A stretch of 64,000 bases of DNA from Salinihabitans flavidus (GTDB lineage Bacteria > Pseudomonadota > Alphaproteobacteria > Rhodobacterales > Rhodobacteraceae). Shown here in pieces: positions 55,929 through 64,000 of the stretch; within the stretch, counting starts at the first letter, position 1, and each line of letters starts with the position of its first letter. The notes under the pieces are model-generated. The model was not told the DNA's origin and searched no databases. It saw only the letters and a program-made list of their open reading frames with translations. The stretch lies in assembly GCF_900110425.1 (NCBI RefSeq), contig NZ_FODS01000004.1, positions 185,658 to 249,657 on the forward strand, in the 5' to 3' direction. The position numbers and the translations under genes are program-made.

Positions 55929-58379
55929 TCAACCCCCGGTACTATGCCGGATAATTTCGCGCAATCGGCTTGGACCGATCGGAATTTCGTCGATTCTCAC
56001 GCCCAAGGGCTTCAGCGCGTCTTCCACAGCCGCCACAACCGCGGGCGGCGCGCCCATACGACCGCCTTCTCCCGCGCCCTTCACGCCGAACTCGGTATAG
56101 GGTGAGGGCGTCTCGACATGTCCGATCTGGATGTCCGGGGGCATCTCGTAGGCAGATGGAATAGTATAATCCGCAAAGGACGCGTTGGTGAACTGCCCGT
56201 TTTCGTCATAGCAAAACTTTTCATAAAGCGCCGAGCCGATCCCTTGGGCCGTGCCGCCCCGCACGTGGCCACCCAATGTCAGCGGGTTCACCACAGTGCC
56301 GCAGTCGTGCACGGCGACATAGCGCAGGATCTTCACGCTGCCGGTCTCGATATCCACCTCGACCACAGGCACGTGACACATGTGACCCATAATCGGGTAG
56401 AAAATGCCAAGATGACTGCGGTCATCGGCAGGCATGGTCGTGAGCGGGTGATCATAAACATGCTGCACCGTCAGACCACTGCTAAAGTCATCGCTATCCG
56501 GGAAATCGAGGCGGAAGTTGTAGGCCGCAGTCGCAATCTCTTCAATAGTTTTCGAACGGTTGCCGGAGCGGGTGATAAAAATCCCGTCGCGGAAGTCTAC
56601 ATCCTCCTCATCGGTCCCCATCATCACCGCGGCCATGCGCTTCATCTTAGTCACGAGCTTTTCTGTCGCGCCCACCACCGCACCAGAGATCATCACCGTG
56701 TAGCGGCTGCCCGCTGGGCCCGCGCTTGGCAACCCGTGGTCAGTGTCGGCATAGGTGAAGATGATGTCCGTGGGATCGACGCCCAGCAACTCGGCCACCA
56801 CCTGACCCACAACGGTTTCGGGACTGTTACCCCAGAATGGTGCGTGCAGGTCCACAACCACTTTGCCCGACACATCCACAGTGATTCCCACGCTTTCCGG
56901 CACGCTGGAGAGCGGAAAGGCTGGATCACGCTCCAACATCCAGTATTCAGTCGCACTAAAGACGGAGCGCTCCTGGACAGTAGCGACGCCGATACCGAGA
57001 TAGCGCCCCTCCTTCAGGGCGGCCTCTTGTTCGGCCCGGAAGTCGTCATACCCGATCTTGTCCAGGGCTTTGGCGAGCACCGCTTGATAGTCACCACTGT
57101 CGTAAAGGTTGCCGGTCGGGATGATATGCGGGAACTTCTCTTTCGGGATTAGGTTCCGACGACGAAATTCCACCCGGTCTTCGCCCAACTCATCAGCTGC
57201 GGCATCCACAAGACGTTCGATCATGAAATTCGACACCTCGGCGCCAAAGCCACGATAGGCACCCTGCTGGCATTTGTTGGTCAGCACGGCCTTCAGATCA
57301 TAGCGCACGCTGCCAATATCATAAGGCCCAGTTACCTGTGACAAGGCATTGCCGTGATGACCCACGCCGAACTGCGCATAGGCGCCATAGTCATCGACCG
57401 TTTTGATTTTCACGCTGGTCATCTTGCCGCCTTTGATCGCCACCGAGCAGTCAAAGACCCGCTCCGGCCCGTGCTGGTCGCTCGACAGCATGTGGTCGAT
57501 CCGGTCCTCGATGAATTTCACCGGGCGGCCTGCGGCACGGGCAAGCGTGGCCGTCAAAGTTGGAACCTTGTGAGCGAACATTTTGGAGCCAAAGCTGCCG
57601 CCTGCATAGACCGGAATGACATTAAGTTTGCTCGGCGGTACACGCAAAGAGGCCGCAATCCCATGGCCGAAATAGTTGTACATGGAACTGTTCGAATAAA
57701 CCTCGAACTTGCTGCGACCGGGGTTATAGCTGGCCACGGCGCCCGAAGTTTCAATCGGCATGCCACTGGTCCGACCCCAGCGCAGCTCGCGCTGGATGAC
57801 ATGGTCAGCAGCTGCAAAATCTTCTTCTACCGTTCCAAAGTCATAGTTGCACTCGAAGGCGATGTTCCCGTTTTCGTGATTGGGGTGGAGTATGCCATCT
57901 CCAGTGGCGGCAATTCCCTGCTCGACCGTGGCAATCACCGGTAGTTCTTCATAGTCCACCTCGATCAGCTCCAGCGCATCCTCGGCGATGTAGCGGCTTT
58001 CGGCCACCACGGCCGCCACCGTCTCACCCACATGGCGCACCCGGCCCACGGCGATACAATATTGCTCTATTCCGTTGCCCGAGCCGAATTGCGGATCGTT
58101 GGTCTTGGCCACGTCCTCGCCGGTCAACACGCAGACGACCCCCTCCAACGCCTCCGCAGCACTGGTGTCGATTTTGACGATCCGCGCATGTGCCAGCGGG
58201 CTACGCAACACGGCGGCATGGGCCATGTGAGGCAAGACCACATCATCGATAAATTGCCCCGTGCCAGTCAAAAGTGGTGGGTCTTCCAGCCGCTTCATTG
58301 GCTTGCCGATATGATTGTAACTCTTCGCCGGACCTATCTTGCGACGGCTTGGCGGTATGACTATATCCTTGATGCTCAT
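55929..58379 (-). CDS. Molybdenum hydroxylase large subunit (xanthine dehydrogenase/CoxL family)
   Basis: The Mo-cofactor catalytic subunit, 816 residues. It starts with the family segment GKPMKRLEDPPLLTGTGQFIDD and holds the catalytic Glu in GVKGAGEGGRMG (Glu771). The active-site loop reads GAYRGFGAE. True form I CO dehydrogenase has AYRCSFR and form II has AYRGAGR, so this enzyme more probably hydroxylates an aldehyde, N-heterocycle or similar substrate than CO. It is encoded after the FAD and 2Fe-2S subunit genes. Confidence 0.93.
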   Translation of the reverse strand: MSIKDIVIPPSRRKIGPAKSYNHIGKPMKRLEDPPLLTGTGQFIDDVVLPHMAHAAVLRSPLAHARIVKIDTSAAEALEGVVCVLTGEDVAKTNDPQFGSGNGIEQYCIAVGRVRHVGETVAAVVAESRYIAEDALELIEVDYEELPVIATVEQGIAATGDGILHPNHENGNIAFECNYDFGTVEEDFAAADHVIQRELRWGRTSGMPIETSGAVASYNPGRSKFEVYSNSSMYNYFGHGIAASLRVPPSKLNVIPVYAGGSFGSKMFAHKVPTLTATLARAAGRPVKFIEDRIDHMLSSDQHGPERVFDCSVAIKGGKMTSVKIKTVDDYGAYAQFGVGHHGNALSQVTGPYDIGSVRYDLKAVLTNKCQQGAYRGFGAEVSNFMIERLVDAAADELGEDRVEFRRRNLIPKEKFPHIIPTGNLYDSGDYQAVLAKALDKIGYDDFRAEQEAALKEGRYLGIGVATVQERSVFSATEYWMLERDPAFPLSSVPESVGITVDVSGKVVVDLHAPFWGNSPETVVGQVVAELLGVDPTDIIFTYADTDHGLPSAGPAGSRYTVMISGAVVGATEKLVTKMKRMAAVMMGTDEEDVDFRDGIFITRSGNRSKTIEEIATAAYNFRLDFPDSDDFSSGLTVQHVYDHPLTTMPADDRSHLGIFYPIMGHMCHVPVVEVDIETGSVKILRYVAVHDCGTVVNPLTLGGHVRGGTAQGIGSALYEKFCYDENGQFTNASFADYTIPSAYEMPPDIQIGHVETPSPYTEFGVKGAGEGGRMGAPPAVVAAVEDALKPLGVRIDEIPIGPSRLREIIRHSTGG

Positions 58380-58400
58380 CTTGTCCTCCCTGCGTCCGGC

Positions 58401-58892
58401 TTAGCCGTTCGCCTGCTCCGCCATCAGCTCTGCGGCATAAGCGACGGCATCGATGATATTCTGATAGCCAGTGCAGCGGCAGAGGTTGCCGCTCATGTGG
58501 TCGACGATCTCTTCACGCGTTGGCTTGGGGTTCTTCTCCAAGAGTTCCAGCGCCGAGATCAGCATCCCCGGCGTGCAGAACCCGCATTGCAGCCCGTGCT
58601 TTTCCCAAAATGCCTGCTGGAGCGGGTGCAGCTTGTCGATGGTGCCGAGCGACTCGACCGTTTCAATCTTCGCCCCGTCCACCTGCACCGCATAAGTAAG
58701 GCAGGACCGCGCACTGCGCCCATTCAGCATGACGTTGCACGCGCCGCAAACGCCGTGTTCGCAGCCCACATGGGTGCCGGTTAGACCCAGCTCATGCCGT
58801 AAAAAATCACTGAGCATCATGCGCGGCTCGACTTCAGCCCGCACGGTTCTACCGTTCACCTCCACCGATAGTTCGTGTTTCTTGATTGCCAC
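58401..58892 (-). CDS. Molybdenum hydroxylase 2Fe-2S subunit (CoxS-like)
   Basis: A 163-residue electron-transfer subunit carrying two 2Fe-2S clusters. The plant-ferredoxin-type cluster is held by Cys44, Cys49, Cys52 and Cys64 (GCEHGVCGACNVML). The second cluster is held by Cys103, Cys106, Cys138 and Cys140 (QCGFCTPGM, GNLCRCTGYQNI). It passes electrons from the Mo site to FAD. Encoded between the FAD and Mo subunits with short gaps of 18 and 21 bp. Confidence 0.95.
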   Translation of the reverse strand: MAIKKHELSVEVNGRTVRAEVEPRMMLSDFLRHELGLTGTHVGCEHGVCGACNVMLNGRSARSCLTYAVQVDGAKIETVESLGTIDKLHPLQQAFWEKHGLQCGFCTPGMLISALELLEKNPKPTREEIVDHMSGNLCRCTGYQNIIDAVAYAAELMAEQANG

Positions 58893-58910
58893 TTCAGTGT
58901 CCTCCCTACC

Positions 58911-59765
58911 TCAACCCGCCAGCATATCAAGCGCCCGCGCGGTCAGGCATTTAGCCAGATCCATCCGATGCTCGACCGAGACGATCGCGTCCCCGCTTAA
59001 CTCCAATGTGTCCGAGGCGACGCCTCCCGCCTCAGCCGCCAATTCCGGCGTCAAAGCCTTGCCTTCCAGCACCGCCTCAACCTCCGCGCAGCGCATGGGG
59101 CGGTCGGCAAGGCCGGCGTAAGCAGCGCGTACGTCACGCAACGTCCCACCTTCGAACTCGGCCGTAATTGCGACAGCAAGATAAGCAAAGTCCCCGCGCC
59201 GTGTTGCCGCCTCGCAAAAGCCCCAGGCTTTCTCGCCCGCAGCCAGTGGGATGGCGATGTCGAGAAGCATTTCGCCTTCTTTCACCGCTGTCTCGAACAG
59301 GCCGACAAAGAAATCGTCCGCCGGAACTATCCGCTCGCCGCTTTCTCCGCCAATCGTCATCGTCGCGTCCAGCGCCTGCAGTACCGCAGGCAATTCAGAG
59401 GCCGGATCAGCATGACAGACATTGCCCCCCAAGGTGCCACGGTTGCGCACCGAGGCATGGGCAACGTGGCTGTACGCCTCTCTGAGCAACGGCAAATGAT
59501 CCGCAAGATATTCGGACTCGAACACGTCCACATGCCGGACCATAGAGCCAATACGCAGATGTTCGCCCTCGACACCAATCGATGCAAGCGCACGGATACC
59601 ACTGATGTCGATCAGTTTACCCGGTGCTGCCAATCGCAGGTTCAGCATTGCTCCGAGGCTCTGACCACCTGCGATAATCTTTGCTTCCCCGTCCGATTCA
59701 CGAAGCAAAGCAAGTACTTCAGACACCGTCGCCGGCCTGCAATAATCAAATGGAGCTGGCTTCAC
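58911..59765 (-). CDS. Molybdenum hydroxylase FAD-binding subunit (CoxM-like)
   Basis: The flavin subunit, 284 residues, first gene of the coxM-coxS-coxL-tetR operon. It has the two FAD-binding motifs AKIIAGGQSLGAMLNLRLA near residue 35 and TLGGNVCHADPASELP near residue 112, in the usual CoxM positions. It completes a heterotrimeric oxidase or dehydrogenase that hydroxylates with water-derived oxygen. Its promoter is in the AT-rich space shared with the divergent cyclase gene. Confidence 0.94.
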   Translation of the reverse strand: MKPAPFDYCRPATVSEVLALLRESDGEAKIIAGGQSLGAMLNLRLAAPGKLIDISGIRALASIGVEGEHLRIGSMVRHVDVFESEYLADHLPLLREAYSHVAHASVRNRGTLGGNVCHADPASELPAVLQALDATMTIGGESGERIVPADDFFVGLFETAVKEGEMLLDIAIPLAAGEKAWGFCEAATRRGDFAYLAVAITAEFEGGTLRDVRAAYAGLADRPMRCAEVEAVLEGKALTPELAAEAGGVASDTLELSGDAIVSVEHRMDLAKCLTARALDMLAG

Positions 59766-59810
59766 TGGCTCTCCCTCCCGTTTGCAAAACCTTTGATAAC
59801 TAGAATACTA

Positions 59811-59832
59811 TTTTGTGGCTCTGTCAACAAAA
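59811..59832. promoter_or_regulatory. Inverted repeat upstream of coxM-like gene
   Basis: TTTTGT and ACAAAA form a perfect 6-bp inverted repeat separated by 10 bp, 46 bp upstream of the FAD-subunit start. The spacing suits a TetR-family dimer site. Either nearby TetR gene product could bind it. Confidence 0.35.
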
Positions 59833-60270
59833 GTTTGCGATAAGTTGCAGATGCTATCAGGCCTTCCGGCGCCACTCTCTCAAGCATTGACCGCATTAAA
59901 TGGTTGATCATTCTTTCGAAACACAAGAGCCTCCATAGCGATTGAACTTATAATTATTCATTCATTTACAAAGACTTGGTCGAAAACTGGATTTGAAGCT
60001 GCCCTTGAGTAAACCAGAAACTCGTATTTCCACCACATACGAGGTCCCCAACCTTAACGAAGGATCAAGAAAGGGTTCACTGCCCAGAAAAAAGAAATGA
60101 ACACTTGATTACTTTGTGACTGCGTGTCAGTCATTTTGGGTAAGAATCGCTGAAACCCGCTCAAAGCTGGGCACGGAGGTTCGAGGGAGGCGCTTACGAT
60201 TGTGATCTGTGACGTTGTCGCGTCCTCAAAGAAATGCGCCTGTGCAAGGCGGCAACAGAAGGAAAGACAG
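59833..60270. other. AT-rich divergent promoter region
   Basis: No gene is supported. This roughly 440-bp stretch, AT-rich in its middle (59940-60130), separates the leftward Mo-hydroxylase operon from the rightward cyclase gene and must hold the cyclase promoter. Confidence 0.4.
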
Positions 60271-61224
60271 ATGGCCGTGGTGACAAAAGCCGACGTGGAC
60301 AAGGCATTCAATGAATTATCAAATTGGGGCCGTTGGGGGGATGATGATCAACTTGGTACGATCAATCTCGCGACCCCCGAACGGGTGTGCGAGGCAGCGG
60401 GCTTGATCAAAACAGGTCGCATCTTTGGGCTCGGCTTATCGCTGAAAGAGCCGGTGCAAACGGGCCTCTATGGTGGCCGCTGGAATCCCATTCACTCGAT
60501 GCTGGCCACCGGCACGGACGTCAAATGCGGCATCCAGGAAGGTACGGGCCTGCAATACGCGGACGACGCGATCAACATGCCCTGCCAGGGCTCGACCCAG
60601 TGGGATTCGATCGCGCATATTTTTTACCAAGGCAAGATGTTCAACGGCTATGACGCCTCGAACGTCACCACCACCGGCGCCCGCAAAAACGGGATCGAGA
60701 ATTATCGTGACAAGATGGCCGGCCGTGGCGTGCTCTTGGATGTCGCGCGCTACAAGGGCGTTGACTGGCTGGAAGACGGCGAAGGCATCACGATTGACGA
60801 CCTCGAAGGGACCGCCAAGGCGCAGGGCGTGGAGATCCGCCAAGGAGACTTCGTGATCTTCCGTACAGGGCACCAGAAACGCTGCCTCGATTTAGCGGAA
60901 TGGTCCGGCTATGCGGGCGGGGATGCGCCTGGCCTCGCCTTCGAGACCTGCTACTGGATCAAGGAAAAGGACATCGCCGCTATATGCGCGGACACTTGGG
61001 GCTGTGAAGTTCGCCCCAACGAATCCGAAGCGGAGGGTCTTTTCCAACCTTGGCACGCCGTCGTCATCCCGGCCATCGGCATCGCCATGGGCGAGATCTT
61101 TTACCTTGAAGAACTAGCCGACGATTGCGCAAAGGACGGCGTCTATGAGTTCTTTTTTACCGCGCCCCCCTTGCACCTTCCCGGCGGCTGTGGGTCGCCG
61201 CTAAACCCACAAGCGATCAAGTGA
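60271..61224 (+). CDS. Cyclase family (PF04199-type) metal-dependent hydrolase
   Basis: A 317-residue member of the kynurenine-formamidase-like cyclase family, which hydrolyses amides, cyclic imides or lactones. The start at 60271 follows GAAGGAAAG; the frame continues 23 codons upstream without support. The metal-site region reads MPCQGSTQWDSIAHIFYQGKMFNG, the variant found in the larger members rather than the HxGTHxD of KynB. A further block is FVIFRTGHQKRCL and the end is PPLHLPGGCGSPLNPQAI. It is divergent from the Mo-hydroxylase operon, so it may act on its product. Confidence 0.9.
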   Translation: MAVVTKADVDKAFNELSNWGRWGDDDQLGTINLATPERVCEAAGLIKTGRIFGLGLSLKEPVQTGLYGGRWNPIHSMLATGTDVKCGIQEGTGLQYADDAINMPCQGSTQWDSIAHIFYQGKMFNGYDASNVTTTGARKNGIENYRDKMAGRGVLLDVARYKGVDWLEDGEGITIDDLEGTAKAQGVEIRQGDFVIFRTGHQKRCLDLAEWSGYAGGDAPGLAFETCYWIKEKDIAAICADTWGCEVRPNESEAEGLFQPWHAVVIPAIGIAMGEIFYLEELADDCAKDGVYEFFFTAPPLHLPGGCGSPLNPQAIK

Positions 61225-61246
61225 TCCTCTGTGTGGGCCGTCTCGC

Positions 61247-61948
61247 TCAATATGGCGGGGCGGCTCCCAAACTTCGGCTCAGATAGGTCTGCACCACGCT
61301 TGGCGCACCATGAAGCATGGACGCCACACAGTCATGGATGATCTGGGTGCGGTCGATGTCGGGCGCGTCCTGAAATAGGTATTTACGCATCCCGAAGTAC
61401 AACAACCCGGAATGCGCTGTGTAGATCGCTTCGAACTCCGCATCTGTCACGCCATCCACTGCATAGGTTTCACCTGACCTTGCGCGCCTGACGTCCCACG
61501 CGACCTCGACTGCAATCGGCTTGGTAATATGCTCGGCAACAAAGCGTGTGTAGCGTTTGTTGATTTCAGCACCTTCCAGGGCGGACCAGAAATAGACCCG
61601 CATCCACTTCTCTTCAAAAACTACCTCGGTGTATTTCTCATAGAAGCGGACAAGGCGCTGATAGAGGCTCACGCTCCGATCTTCTAGATCACTGATCCAT
61701 GCATCATCAAAAAGGTTCTCGAATTGCTCCAAGTAGATCGCATCCACAAGGTCTTCTTTTGTCTCGAAGTGTTGGAAAATCAAAGGCTGCGTCACGCCGA
61801 CAGCATTTGCGAGATCACGCGTGGTGAACGACATGCCATTCTTGCTAAAAAGCTCTGTCGCAACTTCCAAAATCTTGGAGCGACGCACGTCCTTCGGCAA
61901 TCGCTTTGTTTCTCTGCCACGCAAATACTTCCTCCTCATTGCAAGCAT
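61247..61948 (-). CDS. TetR family transcriptional regulator
   Basis: A 233-residue regulator with an N-terminal HTH (ELFSKNGMSFTTRDLANAVGVTQPLIFQHF) and a helical effector domain. It is convergent with the cyclase gene (22-bp gap). Starts at 61948 or at the ATG 3 codons later are equally plausible, and neither has a good ribosome binding site. It probably controls the cyclase or Mo-hydroxylase genes. Confidence 0.88.
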   Translation of the reverse strand: MLAMRRKYLRGRETKRLPKDVRRSKILEVATELFSKNGMSFTTRDLANAVGVTQPLIFQHFETKEDLVDAIYLEQFENLFDDAWISDLEDRSVSLYQRLVRFYEKYTEVVFEEKWMRVYFWSALEGAEINKRYTRFVAEHITKPIAVEVAWDVRRARSGETYAVDGVTDAEFEAIYTAHSGLLYFGMRKYLFQDAPDIDRTQIIHDCVASMLHGAPSVVQTYLSRSLGAAPPY

Positions 61949-62077
61949 CTAACAACGGAACCACGTGCTGGAACTATAAGGCATCATTGGTGGGTAGTCC
62001 ATTGCAAGCGCGGATGGAGTCAGACTGAGCCGCACCGGAATACCGTTGCGGTTCACTCGCCCAGTGGCGCGATTCCC

Positions 62078-62103
62078 AGAGGTGGTTCCGGAAATCTGAA
62101 CAG
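62078..62103 (+). repeat. IS3-family left inverted repeat
   Basis: Begins AGAGGTGGTTC and ends CTGAACAG, with a 7-bp mismatched centre relative to the right repeat. Confidence 0.75.
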
Positions 62104-62162
62104 CCGGGATAAGTGGATTTTCTGCGCAACAGCGGCATGATGCTGCGAGCGAGGAGAAGACC

Positions 62163-62474
62163 ATGGCAAGACGACCACGCCGGAACCACAGGCCGGCATT
62201 CAAGGCGTAAGTGGCGGTGGCCGCGATCGAGGGCGAGTAGACGCTGATCGAGTTGGCACAGGATTTCGACGTCCACCCGAACCAGATCAAGCATTGGCGC
62301 GACCAGTTGCTTGAAGGCGCGACCGGAGTGTTCGGCGATGGCCCGAAGGCTGAGCTGGAACCAGTGATCGACGTGAAGACCCTTCATGCGAAGCTCGGAG
62401 AGCTGACGCTGGAGAACGATTTTTTGTCCGGCGCGCTCAGCAAGGCGGGTCTGTTGCCGAGCGCAAGAAAATGA
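62163..62474 (+). pseudogene. IS3-family orfA with two nonsense codons
   Basis: From the ATG at 62163 the reading encodes ARRPRRNHRPAFKA, then TAA (62208-62210), VAVAAIEGE, then TAG (62238-62240), TLIELAQDFDVHPNQIKHW and on to SARK. Family members have Lys at both stop positions (AFKAK, GEKTL), so single-base changes created both stops. The HTH (LAQDFDVHPNQIKHWRDQ) is otherwise intact. Confidence 0.85.
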
Positions 62475-62979
62475 TCGATCCCACCGCGAAGCTCAGCGTC
62501 AGCCGCCAGGCCGGCGTGCTGGGGATCAGCCGGGGCAGCGTCTATTACAAGCCGCGCCCGGTATCCGACGCGGATCTCAAGCTGATGCACCGGCTCGACA
62601 AGCTGCACATGGAATTCCCGTTCGCGGGCAACCGGATGCTGCGGGGGCTGCTGGTGCAGGAGGGATTCAAGGTCGGGCGGCTGCATGTTGCCACCCTGAT
62701 GAAGCGGATGGGCATCGAAGCTCTTTACCGCAAGCCGAACACCTCGAAACCGGCACCGGGGCACAAGATCTATCCCTATCTGCTGCGCAAGCTGCCGATT
62801 ACCCCGGCCCAACCAGGTCTGGGCGATGGCGGGCTTACGCCGGCGTCTCCGAGGCCCGTGCCTCGATCGGCCGTTATCTCGGCTTCTAAAATAGCCGGAG
62901 GCCTCATTCGTCGCTTGACGGGCAAACGCCCGATCAGGCCTACTTCAACCAGCCGATGCCCGAAGCGGCAGCGGCCTAG
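62471..62979 (+). pseudogene. IS3-family orfB (DDE integrase) remnant
   Basis: Starts at the ATG overlapping the orfA stop and is intact through the HTH_21-like part (LDKLHMEFPFAGNRMLRGLL) to RKLPIT. Near 62801-62810 an extra C shifts the frame, so the expected RPNQVWAM is read out of frame. Near 62829 the sequence jumps straight to SEARASIGRYL, so most of the DDE catalytic core is deleted. A TAA at 62887-62889 interrupts the last part (GFYNSRRPHSSLDGQTPDQAYF expected, in two pieces). Confidence 0.85.
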
Positions 62980-63014
62980 CCGAGGCGGAAAACCACTTAC
63001 AAAACGCCCGGAAC

Positions 63015-63040
63015 CTGTTCAGACAAACCGAACCACCTCT
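63015..63040 (-). repeat. IS3-family right inverted repeat
   Basis: Reverse complement begins AGAGGTGGTTC and has CTGAACAG at the same offset as the left repeat. The element end is probably the CA at 63042-63043. Confidence 0.75.
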
Positions 63041-63043
63041 CAG

Positions 63044-63445
63044 CTCGTCAGGGGATGGAAACTCGGCCAACCCGATTTCCGTTTCCATGGACGCTGATTG
63101 CCCAGTCTTGTCATGGAACAGAAAACGATCGCCGTTTGTCGAGAAGGCGAATGGTATCCGCAACTTATCAGCATAGGAAAGCGCTTGCTGCATCCCGTCG
63201 CCGACAGAGTGTGAATTGTCCTTAGCCTCGATGACAGCAATGGGTATGTTGGGCTTGATGTAGAGGACGTAGTCAGCTCGCTTCTGCTTGCCGCGGGCGA
63301 CCATCTTTCCACGAACGATGATCCGACCGTCTGTGAGTGTTTTCTCCTCGGCGATCTGTGTTTGCAAATCCCAGCCCGCCTGCACGACCGCTGGCGCAAC
63401 AAGCTTGCTGCAGATGTCTCTCTCAGAAAATTTACGAATTTGCAT
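63044..63445 (-). pseudogene. Type I restriction enzyme HsdR-like N-terminal nuclease domain, truncated
   Basis: A 134-residue remnant of an HsdR-type protein. The PD-(D/E)xK nuclease site is readable as Asp58 (KRADYVLY) and Glu73-Ala-Lys75 (IAVIEAKD), followed by the family segment SVGDGMQQALSYADKLRIPFAF. Homology stops at LAEFPSPDEL, exactly at the right end of the IS3-family copy. The helicase domains are absent from the other side of the element. No hsdM or hsdS is seen. Confidence 0.75.
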
Positions 63446-63695
63446 CGCCGCCAGCCCAATACTTTGGTTGCAGCCTATAGATCACAACAGGCTTCTCAAG
63501 TCTTGAGACGCTTGATGATCTAGGAACTGCCTACGAGTGCTAATGGCAATGTGGACCCAACAGTGAAATAATTGGCGAACGAAACCCAAATGCTGGCCTA
63601 GTCAATCCCTTATGAGGCAGGGAAAACTGTCGAGATGCTATTTCGTGCGGCAGCTTCAACTAAGTCAATAGTTGGTGGCTGTACCAGAGCCTAGT
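63446..63695. other. Short gene-free stretch between two mobile remnants
   Basis: No gene is supported. It carries the 5' flank of the truncated HsdR-like gene and is less GC-rich than the core genes. Confidence 0.35.
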
Positions 63696-64000
63696 TGTCC
63701 CATCCCGGATGATCATATAGACCCTCGCCGAACTGCATTGTTCATGGCAAGATCGATCCTGCGCGAGGTTCGGGACGAGGAAATGACATGCTGATCTCTC
63801 TTCACAAGCAGGCCACCACGACGCCGAAGGTGCGGGCGGCGATCCAGGCGAGCACTGAGCCGGCGTGGGTCGTGGCGGAGCGCTACGGCATCTCCGAGCA
63901 GACCGTTTGGAAGTGGCGCAAGCGCGACAGCGTGCAGGATCGCAGCCACACGGCGCGCCGGTTGCAGACGACGCTGACGCCGACGCAGGAGGCTGTGGCG
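63696..64000 (+). mobile_element. IS481-family element, left part (runs off the window)
   Basis: The transposase start at 63788 defines the element. A plausible left end is TGTCCCATCCCGGATGATC at 63696, since ends of this family begin with TGT, but the right end is outside the window so the boundary cannot be verified. Confidence 0.5.
63788..64000 (+). CDS. IS481-family transposase, N-terminal part
   Basis: An incomplete frame beginning MLISLHKQATTTPKVRAAI and carrying an HTH (WVVAERYGISEQTVWKWRKR) followed by DRSHTARRLQTTLTPTQEAVA. This opening is characteristic of IS481-type DDE transposases. It continues past the window, so intactness cannot be judged. An ATG at 63783 is in another frame. 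Confidence 0.85.
   Translation, partial: MLISLHKQATTTPKVRAAIQASTEPAWVVAERYGISEQTVWKWRKRDSVQDRSHTARRLQTTLTPTQEAVA

Larger units (their letters stand above)
62076..63043 (+). mobile_element. Degenerate IS3-family insertion sequence
   Basis: Bounded by imperfect inverted repeats (62078-62103 and 63015-63040) that match at 11 outer bases (AGAGGTGGTTC) and 8 inner bases (CTGAACAG) in register. It contains orfA and orfB remnants in the IS3 order. The copy is dead: orfA has two in-frame stops, and orfB has a frameshift, a nonsense codon and a large internal deletion. The right end abuts a truncated restriction gene. Confidence 0.85.

Noticed and set aside
55929..59765. Aerobic CO dehydrogenase
   Set aside because: Subunit layout fits, but the large subunit lacks AYRCSFR and AYRGAGR.
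62945..63445. Complete restriction-modification system
   Set aside because: Only the N-terminal nuclease part of an HsdR-like protein remains and no methylase or specificity gene is seen.

Overview
The window looks like chromosome of a Roseobacter-group or related Rhodobacterales alphaproteobacterium. The evidence is high GC coding DNA, a coenzyme-B12-type (class II) ribonucleotide reductase, a DUF1489 protein, the overlapping hisS-hisZ-hisG block with a short-form HisG, a branched-chain-type ABC operon that ends in an acyl-CoA ligase, and a very high density of TRAP and ABC uptake systems. This taxonomy is inferred from gene content, not from a marker gene.

Layout. Bases 1-15545 are mostly core genome: nrdJ, a DUF1489 gene, the livG-livH-livM-livK-livF-fadD operon, hisS-hisZ-hisG, a crotonase and slyX. 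From 15.8 to 62 kb the DNA is a row of catabolic and uptake modules, each with its own regulator. They are: (a) an ATP-dependent hydantoinase pair with an AraC regulator; (b) a 12-gene minus-strand operon (32285 down to 21075) with a polyamine-type ABC importer, two ATPases, two solute-binding proteins (one with no signal peptide), two short-chain dehydrogenases, a CE4/imidase-like metallohydrolase, a CobW GTPase with a tiny Cys/His-rich partner, and an asparaginase, divergent from a double-HTH GntR regulator; (c) a GntR-ggt-dctQ-dctM-dctP-amidase operon; (d) a YtcJ-type amidohydrolase divergent from a MarR-TRAP(4TM/12TM)-TAXI operon; (e) a ribose-type ABC importer with a natural ATPase-permease fusion, followed by a beta-keto acid cleavage enzyme, a CoxG protein and a UxaA-family dehydratase; (f) a three-subunit molybdenum hydroxylase (CoxM/S/L type) with a TetR regulator; (g) a cyclase-family hydrolase and a second TetR gene. 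Bases 62-64 kb are a graveyard of mobile DNA: a dead IS3-family copy abutting a truncated HsdR gene, then the start of an IS481-family transposase. An IS110-type fragment lies near 46.7 kb.

How the genes fit together. Modules a-c share amide and imide chemistry (hydantoinase, CE4/imidase-like hydrolase, asparaginase, amidase, gamma-glutamyltransferase) with high-affinity uptake, which suggests scavenging of organic nitrogen compounds. Modules e-g look like one inducible pathway: uptake, Mo-dependent hydroxylation, ring opening or hydrolysis, dehydration and acetyl-CoA-dependent cleavage. Neither substrate can be read from sequence.

The strongest candidates for something undescribed are the CobW/small-protein/leaderless binding-protein set inside module b, the combined pathway e-g, and two intergenic arrays of the hexamer ACCGAC repeated every 11 bp.
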